Shown in pieces: positions 1-12,394 of a stretch of 64,000 nt of DNA. The notes below the pieces were generated by a model. It was not told the origin of the DNA. It saw nothing but the letters and a program-made list of their open reading frames with translations, and made no database searches. The stretch is from Haemonchus contortus (Eukaryota > Nematoda > Chromadorea > Rhabditida > Trichostrongylidae): assembly GCA_000469685.2 (NCBI GenBank), contig LS997562.1, positions 4,719,515-4,783,514 of the forward strand, read 5' to 3'. Made by a program: the position numbers and the translations under genes. Each line of letters begins with the position of its first letter. The first letter of the stretch is position 1.

Positions 1-961
1 TCTTCGTATCAGAAAATCTCCTTCTGCAGGTCTCGGAAACGTTTTGTTCTCATTTACAGAGTTCACAGAAGCGGCACGGGTAATAAATGGAAGAATCATA
101 TTTCTGAAGACCGTCCTTCGGCGAGGCCGAGTTAGCGCAGGGCTCAGTTATGCACCAACCTAATCGAGGCAAGTTTTTCCAAAGTCTATGAATTTGTAGT
201 GGACTCGTTTGAACTTAATTGCAGTTTTGGAATTCACTGGAATTGCAGTTTTGTATATCAGCGGCCTCAACAACTCATTGAGTAGCCTCCCACCCTAATA
301 GACTACCGGTATTTCTGGATGCGCCTAGCGCTCGACTTCCACTCAGAATCGCAGTCGTGTCTGACTGCGATTCTAAGTGAAAGTTGAGTGCTAGGCGCAC
401 CCAGAAATTGAACTCTTCACTAGCGAACAATTTGTTATTTTTATCACTCTTAACCTTGAACGAAGTCGTGAAGCCGAAAAAGGAACATACTATTAGTTTA
501 CGGGGCCGTTTTATCTCTCAAATTGTCTGCATAATGTGAACAGGCAGGTGGCGCAGAGGACAGGCAGAAAAAGTACTGAACTGCAAAGGTCAACGCTGCT
601 TCCTTGCTACCCGTTTTGTTATGAATTGATTATGTGGTCATAGTGCTGGCGGAATGAACGACTGGTTCCGTAAGCAGACCCCACATCTTTCAAAACAGCA
701 CCGATCCGGGAAAAACAGAAGGTGCATTCCGCCTGGGCAGGTATCGAGCCGGGGGTCTGCCCATACACTTTCGGTCACCGCTAGTCCTCTTTTCTCTTAT
801 TCATTGTTAAAATTCGGAACTGATATTGCGATCTCACTCAAACGACTTGGCAATTTTCTTGAGCTTCCATCATGAATGATGAATGATTAAACATGAATGA
901 TTACTATCGAGAAATCAGAACAGAATTTGTTTTAAGCCTGTATCTGAGTGAGCGAGAAAGG
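1..961. other. Non-coding stretch downstream of K1
   Basis: Apart from the SINE palindrome at 312-410 I see no gene, RNA or named repeat. Open frames here (for example 654-875) have no recognisable content. Confidence 0.4.
312..410. repeat. ~47-bp-arm palindrome from two SINE 3' ends
   Basis: TTTCTGGATGCGCCTAGCGC on the left pairs with GCACTCAACTTTCACTTAG and onward on the right around a loop near 358-366. Each arm matches the 3' part of the tRNA-derived SINE family (TCGACTTCCACTCAGAATCG), so two copies lie tail to tail. Confidence 0.6.
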
Positions 962-1021
962 TGACATGTATTATTATGAAGTAAATTTTGGTCAATATTT
1001 GTGCATACTAAGTTGATCTCT
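962..1021 (-). other. Conserved 3' flank after K1 stop
   Basis: Directly after the K1 stop codon the sequence (minus: TATGCACAAATATTGACC, then AAAATTTACTTCA) matches the segment after the K3 stop (31985-32035) almost base for base and that after the K2 stop (15985-16045) more loosely. It is probably a 3' UTR kept since duplication, and it supports the stop codons chosen. Confidence 0.55.
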
Positions 1022-4000
1022 CTATTTTTTTGGAGACCGTCCGTCTTGGCTTTTTCGCGATCGCTGCTTTGAGGCGGAAGCTGATGATGGGCGTTGTCGT
1101 ACCATGTCAGCCGGATGCCGTATAATATTTACGCCTTTGGCAAGCTGCAAATTTTTTTCTATCATTGGCTAGAATTACAGCAAATGCATATTAATCGAAC
1201 TCGCTTATGGAGCCCATTCGCTAAGTAATCTACCGATAGAAACTGTCTTTTTAGAGTACAGTGAGAAAAAAGCAATCTGTGGCATTCTTATTCCAAAGAA
1301 AACATAGTGACTGTGAGACTGTTATCTGATCTGGTAGAAAAGTCATGTTGGCAATGCAGCAGAGGTCAGAAGATAGATAAGATGATTGCGGGTCATGAGG
1401 CGCCATTGCAATGGACGCCCAAGGACGAGGTTTCCGCGCACGCGCAGCGGTCTCGGATAGCCTAAGACCAGCGACCCATCTCTCTCCTCGCTGTTTCGGA
1501 TTCGTTCGTATTCTCCTCCTCTCTAGTCCTACAAGTCGGGAACGGACGGCGAACGAGTTCTGGCTAGACGACAGTAATAGCACGTAGCGGTCTAAATTTC
1601 ATATTAAGATAACCACCCAGGATATAAGCCCTCATCGAGGCTTTCCTCCTTATTTTTCTTACAGGAAAGAGGCGTTGGAATCATGTCGAGCGGAGAAGTG
1701 ACACCCTTTTTTAATGGATATTTTTAGGAATACTTGCCATTTAGGTGAAAGAATGAACACATGGGAAAGGCTGGAATTTTCTCGAAAGCTCTTCAATTGT
1801 GGGGACCGTCAGTAAGTGGGTAACTAACAAAATCGTTGTAGAAGTGCTCACCATTTCACCTCCTCTGGAACGTAGACGTTTCTGAGATTCGCGCGATACA
1901 GATGGAGCATCTCGCGACCCAGATGAAGATCGTTTGGCAAGCTCAGATCTTGGTAGAAGTCTAAAAATCGAAAAATCACATCACCACTCCCTCAAAAAAA
2001 AATTAGGGTTTTGCCATGGAGGGTGTATCATCTCTCTATGAGTTACTGACACCGGCATGGCTAACGAGGTATTCTGCCTCACGAGCTCTTTTACAGTAAG
2101 AGAGGAGCTCATGAGGCAGAATACTGTGTACGCCATGCTTGTGCGGGCACCTAGTAGACTCCTATGGGTGTACATATTTGTACATTGTCAATATCACTCA
2201 CTGTTCTGGACGGGCATTTGAAAGGTACTGAACGATTCGAGCCATTGTTGGCCTTTTTGCGGGATCTGCTCTCCAACACGTCAACATCACTTTACTGACA
2301 ACGATGGGAAGAGAGTCATCAGTTGGTGGACGGAATTTGGGGTCAAGTATCTGGAACACATCCTTCTGAGAGGGGTCCGGAGGGGGATACTGACGGTTGC
2401 GTTCGTCGCGGTAACGTCTAAGAAAGCTGTCTGAAGAATGACAAGTGCCAGTTTTGCCTCACATTTTCTCTGACAGCTTTGTTATCCATTCCTTTATATG
2501 GTGCTTCGCCGTTGTTGAAAATTTCCCAGAGAAGTACCCCATACGAATATACGTCACTTTTTAATGTGTATACTCGTGTCGCAATAACTTCAGGAGCTTG
2601 CCTGAAATGCATACAGTATAGCCTTTAGCAAACTGTCAGAACGGTCACTGACAATTTTCCAGTATTGAGACAACATTGGGGGGGGGGGAGGCTGGAAATG
2701 TCCAGCGGGTTACGTAGTTTAGTCCGAGTACTCTCAAAGGAAATTGGGTGGAGGTATTCTCGACTTGACCCTTTCCAGAGCCAAAAGTAGTATTCGACTC
2801 GGTGCTATGAGTGTGCTCACATGGATAGAGATGGTTTCGTAGTGGTGTATGTAAGCGACGTCATAGTCAGCAGCAGGCAGATTCAGTTGCAAGGGTACTC
2901 TAGCTAGGGTATTGTTTCTTCTGTAGTGAATGGGCTTGAAAACTTTTGGTTCAATTCGTTTTCGACTTTTAAGATGTGACGAAAGCGAAGAGGCCGAAGA
3001 TGAGCTTTGCTCCGGCAGTCGTTGCCTGGACATTGAGGGGAAGATTTGATTGAAGCACTGGATCTTTGAGGAAGTCGTCTTTAGCAAACCTGCCGGGATG
3101 AGGAATCCCCCCTCTCCCTCGCGCCTGGATTGTCTATGAAGTAACCGGGATTTCTATTTTATTTGCTATTCATAAAGGTCTACTTACCATCTTATCGGAA
3201 GCTTTTCATCCTTGGGGATTGTATAGGATTCTGCTTGCTTTGACAAACCAAAATCGGTAAGTTTTACAATACCTTTCGATACGTCGATAAGACAGTTCCG
3301 ACATGCAACGTCCCTACATCGATAAATCGAATGAGAAAAAGTAGTTATGTACTTATCTGTTTATCTACTGCCCTACATTAGGCAGTGATACACAAATGAG
3401 TATAGATAAGCCCTGAGCCAACTATGCTTTCTGTGCAAGCTGGATAGGTTGAAGATCGAAAGATGCCCGAGCATTTAGGGTGCATTCTCAAGGAATCTAC
3501 CATGAGCTTAGATATCGGCAAATTGATAATACATCATTTGGCAGTGCGTGGACCTTTTTATACAGTAATCACATTCAGTGAAAGGGGAAAGGCACCAGAC
3601 GATCAGGAAAAACCCCTTATCTATACGGCGCAAATGAGACGGATTTCAAGGCCCTATGAATGTGTTATACAGTAATCCTGAGACGCACTCCAGCACCTCC
3701 AAACACCCCGGCGCGCCGGCGTGCCAGCCGAGGTAGTGCTAGGGGGGAGGACAGAGGCAGACAGTCGGTCGACGCGGTCACGTCGCGCCCAAGCCCCTTC
3801 GAAGGGCTGAAGACAAAGAAAAACGAGATCAAAAACCATTTGCACAAGCCTCTGGTTGTATGGTTTTTGATCTTATTTTTCTTTGTTTTCAGCCCTTCGA
3901 AGGGCTTGGGCGCGACGCGACCGCGTCGACCGACTGTCTGCCTCCCTCCTCCCCCCTAGCATTACCTCGGAGACTATGAAAGCAACCCCTCACATCACAT

Positions 4001-7000
4001 AAGGTGGGGGGGGGGGGGGTTACTGTATCACTCACTCATGGGACGTTAAAGGCTGACTTGTACGGCGCAATAGAGGAAAGGTCCTGGGCGAGATCAGTGG
4101 GGGCATTCGGTCAGTGGGTTCAGAACTGGAGAGGCGGTCGTTTGGCGTGATCCCTCCCATCGCGCCGCCCATTTGACGCGGTTTGCGAGCTTGACAGCTC
4201 AGCTTATAGAACTCTGCAATGTCGCTGTTACTATTAGACGCCGAATCGCAGACATGCTTGTATTCGGCCGATTTACATCGCCTGCAATGGGTCGTCCGAC
4301 CTGGACGAGTTGTCCACCTCGCAAACCGTGTCGAATGGGCGGCGCGATGGAAGGGTCGTGCACAACGACATACACCCGTCCCTAGCCCTGTTACGTAATC
4401 ACCAGACAGTCGGCTCAGGACCCACAATCTATATTACTGTACCACAAGATCGGAGAACTTAAAGCTGACGTGTTTATACAACACGTTATTGTCAATAATT
4501 GTTAAAACTCAACTTACCTGTGCATACATGATTTTGCATGTAAATAGGCGAGACCGGTTGCAGCGTCTATTGCGTAACTGATCCGCGTTTTCACATTCAC
4601 CTTAACATCGCGATCTTGCGAACGACTTTCCTCTTTTCCTTTTTACTGACCTTCATTTCTTTTCCTTTTTCTTTTTTTTTTCTTTTTTTCCTGATGGGCG
4701 GAGGTGGTGTGGGGGCGTCAAGTGGCGCGTTATCACAAAGCATGGTCACGATATCCGCCTAGATCAACCACGCCTTCCACCCCTCCAAGGTCGGTTAATT
4801 GGTACCAGAGTCGACTGGGAGGATAAAAGCACTGACTTGTATATGGGCTGGTCACCGCAGATCACTGTCCAGGCCACATGTGCAATCAATGCACCACTAC
4901 AATTCTAAATGTAGTCGAATGCATTGGCCATCCCTCAGACGGGATTGATCAGTTCCCTGGGACTTTAAAGACTTTAGGCTTTGAACTTAGGGTTGTTCTG
5001 ATGTTCTGTTGACTTCTCTTATTCCGCCACAGTACTGCATGATTTTAATAGCCATCCATCAGGAAAACGAGAACAAGGGTCTTGATAGTGCGAGGGATGG
5101 AGAGCGCGGTGCTAGGATAGTCCAGGTGTTTGATCGATTCCCAACCGAGGCCGAAGTTTTACCCACAACCGCCAACCGTGTATGACTTACATTTGTGTTT
5201 TTCTTCAAGTAATCATTCAATGCGCCACCATCAACATACTCCATAACAATCATCGCACTGTCGGCACTCTTTAGCACGACTCCATAAAATCTAACCACAT
5301 TTCTGTAAAGGGGGACCATTGGTGTTGTCACATCAAGCTGCGTCACAATATAAACAACTCGTTTGCAGATTTTACTTGTGCTACAGAAGTATCTCAAAAT
5401 TATCGCCCTAAGCGCTCAAAAACTAAAAAGAATTCATGGCGATCAGTTTGATTTCTTTTGCTACCGTATAGGTGCGCGGATAGCCTTTCTTGAGACTTCC
5501 ATTTTGCTGTAGAGAGGGCAGGGAGGGTACGAAAGGACGATCATAAAGTAGACCTGCAACGGGCTCCCAAACTCAAGGGATGCGACCACTGTTTCACCGA
5601 CAGACCGCCCGACGGTGTTGCTGGCCACGCATTGACTACGCTGGACATCGATAGATACCGCTCACGTGGCCCTGAACGCAATATGTCCTGCGTTGTCAGC
5701 ACGTCGCTAGCAACAACGTCGGTCGAACGGTCGGGGAAATAATGTACGTCGATGAACCCTGGAAGCACCCGTTGATGGTGGACGTAATGCTCTGGCGTTG
5801 ATGTTTTGAGCGGACTTCTCCTGGCAGCGTTTAATCACGATCATCATTCTGGTGGTAGGTAGAAAAGACGAGTCGACAAACTACTCTGTAGAAGGCGATG
5901 AAGTCAAGATCATGAACTCTCACTTGTGTCGGTATTGCCTCATAAGACGAGCTTCTCGGTACATTTCATCTAATTTCGCTTGGTTCTCCTTGTTGACTTT
6001 TTTCTGCAATCTATAATGTCAACCAGGGAGACAGCTTGGTATTTTTACTGTACATGATTGTGTATGAAGAGTAGACCAAAATCTGCGCAGCCAACTTATT
6101 TCAACTACTGAAACCCAATTGCAATTACCAGTTCAATGGGTTACTATTTGAGCAGCGGGAGGTCTTAAATGGATCAAAATTGGAGGAATCAAAGCGATTC
6201 CTTCATAACGTTGATTCTGATACCCGACGTCTTTTTTTCAATAATTTCTTAGAAAATTTTCCATTGTAAACTTACCAATTTGATAGCGACCTGAAGCGGA
6301 GGATCATCCGGGTTCTCTTCCAGAGTTCCAAGCCACACTTCACCAAAAGCACCGGCACCAATCTTTTCATTTAACTTAATCTTGTCACTTCTTAATTCCC
6401 ATTGTTGTTTCGGAATAGGTGTCTTCAGTATGACTTTATCTTTAACGGGAGTCGCACTTGATTGATGAAATCTTAAAATTTGTATTTTTTCAGGAGAACC
6501 GAGTTAGACAATAGCTGAGTTGATTTTGTGACTGCAAATTGGCTCTAGTTTAATCAAAGCGTATTTATTGAAGGAACAGCTCAAAAGTTTTTGAAGAGGA
6601 TTTCTTAGTGCGATTCTGAAGAGTAGAAAGCTATTTTCTGAGGTTGCCGGGCTTGTCAAGGATTTCTCTTGCGAAGGCGCAGTTCACTATAAAAATGGTT
6701 CCTGAGATATTTCCGTAGGATGATATTCCTATGCCCCTCGTAAAGCAAATGTGTCGTTGTCAGATCAGGAAACGGCCCAAAAGGGTCGTCAAAATGGTTC
6801 AAAGATTGTATCGGCTGTATGCCACACCCGAAGGCGGACGAGCCTCAGCGGCGTCGTAGGGACTGCATCTTTCACAAGTAAAGTCTAATTTCGGAGATTC
6901 AAATAACTAGTCCCGGCTAATGGATTCAGCGTAAGGCAGTTTTGAATTTTTGGCTAAGTAAAAGAATAAAGTCTTGGGGCGCTAATCAGTCCAGTCTGAG

Positions 7001-10000
7001 GGAAGCGCCCACGCATCCGACTTCCATTCAGAATCGTAGTAGCGTATTGAATGTGTATGTGGCCTATACAATGAGTTGCGGTGGCCAGTCGATGTACAAG
7101 TCAGTGCTTTTATCCTCCCAGACGAATCTGGTACCTATCAACCGACCCCAGAGGGATGGAAAGTTTGGCTTACCAGGGCGGATATCGATCCGGAACTCGA
7201 ACCCGTGACCATGCGTGTATGAAGTGCACCACTTTCCCTATACCACCGAACTTCCTGCCTAGAATTCTACCGTTCTACGGGGTTAGAAGCATTCCATGAA
7301 TAGGCTACGCTTGTGTAACCTTACGGAGCATACTGATGGCTGGTATGCTCAGAGATGTAATCGTAGCCACCGACTGAATTAACTAAGCTCACTATTATAA
7401 AGACTTTTTTCGCTTTGGTTGAATTTGGAGGAATTCTCTCAGAGAGTCTCTTCTGAGAGGCATTGTTAATACTTACTTTATTAACTCCATAATATTAGCT
7501 TTCTTGTTAGTACCATCGATTGAGAAGATATGTTCTTTGTTGACAATTTTATAGCGAACAGGAAAGTCTTGTACATCATCTCCACATTTTACAGTAATCC
7601 ATGCCTGCGAATCGATTAGGATTCCTTTGAGAACCGTCTCTATGTATTTTTGTATTTTTTTCTTAGTAGTTTCATTTCTTCTCAGATGCTTAGAATACCA
7701 GTTTTCCTCTGATTTGTATTCTCTTGTTTACTGATTCCACTGAATTCTTCTAGTTCTCACCACAGTATTTGATGCTCCATCATTTTCCTCCTGTGCATCG
7801 GGGCCTCTTATGAGAAAATCCCCCTCATGTTCTAGTAAACCGACTATATCTTCAAGAGGTAGACAGCCGTGGTACCACTCTTCCTTTTCTAGTTCCTGAA
7901 TGTATCGTTCCGAATGATTCCGGTATCATGGCTGAGCCAATAGGATTCTTACCGTTAAAGTCTTTTCCAAAGTAAATCCCAATAGCTCTGAATCTTTCTG
8001 ATTATCCTAAACAAAGTTCTTTGATTCATTCTCAAGAGTAAGCGTATTTATTGGTAAGGTTCTCACCCCTCTTAGCTCACAACAGCTGGGTGCTTCTCCT
8101 ACTGGACCTGATGATTCTTCCTCGGGTTTAGTAGCCTTCGCTTCCCCTTCCTTCTGATGCTAAACCAAAGCTTATGACTCTTATTTTTTCATTTTCATAC
8201 ATGCGGAATATTTTCATAGACATGGATCAAAAATTAGACATTCAACCTAATATTGTAGGGTGAAGTATTAAGCCATCTTCCGACAACCTGACGGGACCGA
8301 TCTGATCCTACGACACCACAAAGTTCGGAGGTTTTTCAGCGAAAACCTGTTGCAAGGAGATTCCAAACTCCGTGAAGTGAACACCTTTTTTAGAATGCAT
8401 GTTGAGCTTTCTACGGATCTCCTTTCACTGAAGGTTCTCTCTTACTGAAAAATCCCAGCCGGTTAGCGACGAGGCTACGTAGGGCGTCCTCAGGTGGCGG
8501 ATAGGGGAATTAGTCAACGACCAAAAGTTACCAGTACTTGCCCTGAGACGCAGATGGATACAGGCATTAGTCTCCTTGATTCTGCCTTGATTCTGCGGTG
8601 GGGTTCGATGCAAATTCTCTTTATCCCAGGCGTATCCTTGCATACGTGTGTGGAAAGTCTGCGGGTGCAGTTGGTTTCCTGCCCTCAGGTGACGGATAGG
8701 GGATAGGGAGCAGCCAAAAGCTTGCATTCGAGTGACTGGGAAGTTTGTAGGAGACAATTCGGGGTCGCCCCCAAAAACAAAGCCCCTGGTAGACTTAGGG
8801 ATAGCCTGGCAAGTCCCCGTAGTCAACCCAGCCCCCACATCAGAGCCTGGCAAGCTATGGTTGGGTATTCACTCGCCAAAAACAGTAATAAATGTGGGCC
8901 CGATTCCCCTGAAGCTGGGGGTGGGGCTGATACGGCAGCGTTGGGGACCAATACCGCTTGGCAGAGATTGCTAGAATCTCAGGGCCAAAACAGGCTGCCT
9001 ATACGAAGAAGGACTAAGATGGCGGTCTGGCTTTCAACGCACGGACGCCTGCATCGGAAGTGTGTATAGAAGTTCTGATGGTGCAAGCTAGGAAGATCAA
9101 GCACGAAGTCATCGGAGTGACCGAGACGAGAGATCACCCGCTGCACGCTGTATTTGAGACGGGAGAAGAGCTATTTCTGGGGAAATGCGACGCCAGAGGC
9201 GTCGGCGGCGTAGGTGTCCTAGTCAATACGCACTTGGCCATGAACATCGATTCGTAAGAAAGCTAAACAACACGAATCGGACGTTTGCGACTAAGAAGAT
9301 GTGGACCAATCCCAGCTCTAACCATCTTCGTTGCCTACGCACCAACATCAAGCTGCGAAGAAGCGGAGTTGGAAGCGTGCTATATGGATCTGGAGAGTCT
9401 CAACAGAGAAGACCATAGCTTCTTCAAGGTCGTGGTCCGTGATTTCAACGCTAAGATTGGCCCCTGAAGAACGGCTAAGATCTCCCCAGCGGGACTCACG
9501 GAATGGAATGGAATGAGCAGAGTGAAATGTTGTCCGAGTTTGTCATGTCGACCCACACCATCCATTGTATCTCGCAGTTTCATAAGCCCTTTCATTTGGA
9601 TGGACGTGCGGTCACCTGGTAGACAGTTCCAGACCGCAAAAAGATGGATAAAATAGACCACATCATCTTCAATCGGAGATTTTGCCTGACTGACGTCGCT
9701 ATTGTTCCGGAGTTCTATACGGGATCCGACCATCGTCTCCTCCGCGCTAAGTTCTGCTTCGTGGAGAGAGGTATGAAGTTCAGGAAACGAAGGTCAAAAA
9801 TCTCCATTAACTGCGACCACTTCGCTTCCCTTGCGAGTGAATGGGAAGATTCCGTTATCAACAACAACGATTAAGAATAGAAGCGACTCGTCGAACACTA
9901 CGGTAGTTTCAGGAAAGCAGAGAGTCTACAACTAGCCAAAAGACGACTCTCTTCGAGGCCTCTCGAGCTCACATGCCAACGCGGAATCGCACGAGGCACA

Positions 10001-12331
10001 GGCAATCATCAACAAACGCCCGACGGAGCAGAGGAGAGCATTCGCAAAACCCGACGTTGTTTCGCCAATTACAAAATTAAAATGAGTTGCCTTCGTCCTC
10101 TCGACGGAACAATTACTGCATTTCGAAGGGCAATGGAGAAGGTCATCTACGACTTCTACTCTTCAACAGCCACGTCTACCTGCCTACTCACCTTCTAAGG
10201 CAAAACGAATATCGCTTCTTCAGTTCTTCCTTCCGAAATTCGACAGGCCAGCAGAAGAATTGTTCGGCGCCCGGTCCCGAGGATGAAACAATAACATCTG
10301 AAGAGTCTTCACAAGTTATCGTCAGAACTCTGGCTGGGCTTTTCGGAATGCAAAGTGCCCACGTCATGGAAGACTGTTGGTGTATCAAAAAAGGAGAACC
10401 AGACGACATTGGCAATCATCGCCCAAACTGCCTGCTGTCTGTAATCTACAAGCTTTTCACTCACGTCATCCTGAACAGGATTTGCAGAATATTAGATGAA
10501 GGACAGCCCTGCGAGCAAGCAGGGTTTCGGAGAGGGTTCAGTCTAATCGTTCATATCCACACTCTTATAAGACTCATCGAAGTATCACGAGAGTACAAAA
10601 TGTCCGTTTGTCTTAAGTTCATCGATTTGAAGGAAGCTTTTGATGCCGTTGAGACAGAGGCGGTAATTGAAGCTCTGGGCAACCAGGGTGTTCCTACTCA
10701 ATAAGGATGCTCCGCGAGCTCCACAACAATTTCACGACTAGGATTTCTTCATTCTGCAAGGAAGTCATTATCAACGTGGAGAGGGGTCTCCGGCAGGGCG
10801 AGACCCCTTCTATCACTTTTCAGCGCCGCTATCGAGAATATCATGCGTCATTTGGAATGGGGAAACTTCGGAGTGAAGGTTGACGGCCGCTATCTACATC
10901 GCATCCGCTTTGCAGACGACACCGTACTCATAACACCGAACACCGAGCACGTGGAACGAATGCTGGCCGAGTTTGACAGTGCTTATGAAAAGATCGGCTT
11001 GAGACTGAACTTAACGAAGACGACGTCCATGAAAAACGGATTGGTACCTGATGCCCCCTTCACGCAGAATGGAACGAATAGCTCCGAATGCTCTAGCTAT
11101 GTGTACTTAGGTCGGGAAGTCAACATAATTAACGACGTAGCTCCGGAGCTGTGCAGAAGGAAATGCGCCGTGTGTATTTAAGAATATCGAGGGAGTAGCG
11201 AAGAAGACAAAGAATATCCACAAAGAATACGCCTCGGAGACTTGGACTCTACGAAGGCAGGATGAGCGTGCTTCAGCGTTACTCAACGCGCCTGGGAAAA
11301 GGCGATGCTAGGAATTCCCCTATGCACGCAAGGGCCGCAAGATCAGGGATGCCGTTGATTACACCAAGAAATCGAAGATCAGGTAGGCCGGGCACGTTAT
11401 GCGATATAGTGATGACCGTTGAACCAGGGCGGTTACTGAAATGTTGGACTTTGTGTCCCTGAAGCGAGGACGATTCACTGGACCACTCTGGCACAAAAAA
11501 AGGCACGAATGGAGACAATACTGGCGCCGCTCGAGAAAGTCGACGATCAACGGGGCGACGTGTGATACAGGTGATGTTGAGCTCTGTGGTCGGCTTGGAT
11601 CCCCCTTATTGACATTCATCCCGTTGTCTCTGACCCACTTGTAATCTCTACCGGCGAGGGAGCCATCTGAGCTTCGGTCTTTGCGCAGCGGTGAAGTGGT
11701 GAAATCCGTGTGTAATACTAATACCTAGGTGAAGCATGCATGCATTCTATCATCATACCTTGCCATTCTTCTTCGGTCTTTGCGCAGCGGTGAAGTGGTG
11801 AAATCCGTGTGTAATACTAATACCTAGGTGAAGCATGCACGGTTCGCCTCCACGCATAGCAGATGAGGCACTGAGCGCTAACATAGGAGACCCTGATCCT
11901 CACCCAGTCGTCATTATTCACATACAGTGCCACCGCATACAGTCAGCCAAAAAATGTTCGCCGTTCACGCAATGGGCGGGCCAAACCACTTGTTGTGCGG
12001 GGTACCGCTGCCGGGTGCGATGCAGAAGGACCGAAATTGTCGCGTCGCGGGTAAGGAGGAGCAGCAGGTAAGGAATACAGGAACAAAAGAACTAACAGTA
12101 CAATCATGCCTGAAATAATGATCGCATTCTATTGAGCTGTGCCGTAATAACGGCGAAGGCGAAGGTCCGCGACAGTCGCGTGCGGCGAGTCGATTACACA
12201 AAACTGACCTTAGTGCACATCCCCCCCCCCACTGCCGTACACTCGTAGTAGATTATACTGGGCTTGAGTTGCTCTTAAGACAAGATTATCCTACTTTATA
12301 TAATTCGCTAAGTGTGTCTGTTGGTGTGTCG

Positions 12332-12394
<63 letters not shown>

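Noticed and set aside
1251..1583. Minus-strand 110-residue open frame (1251-1583) as a K1 tail exon
   Set aside because: The phase-matched exons at 1852-1960 and 1022-1144 have homologues in K2 and K3; this frame does not.
2734..3087. Minus-strand 117-residue open frame with a Ser-rich start between two K1 kinase exons
   Set aside because: It lies wholly in the intron between exons 2463-2601 and 3188-3313, and K2 and K3 join the same exons directly in a phase that leaves no room for it.
3660..3959. Overlapping frames on both strands at 3.66-3.96 kb
   Set aside because: They arise from the palindromic foldback; identical peptides on both strands show there is no gene.
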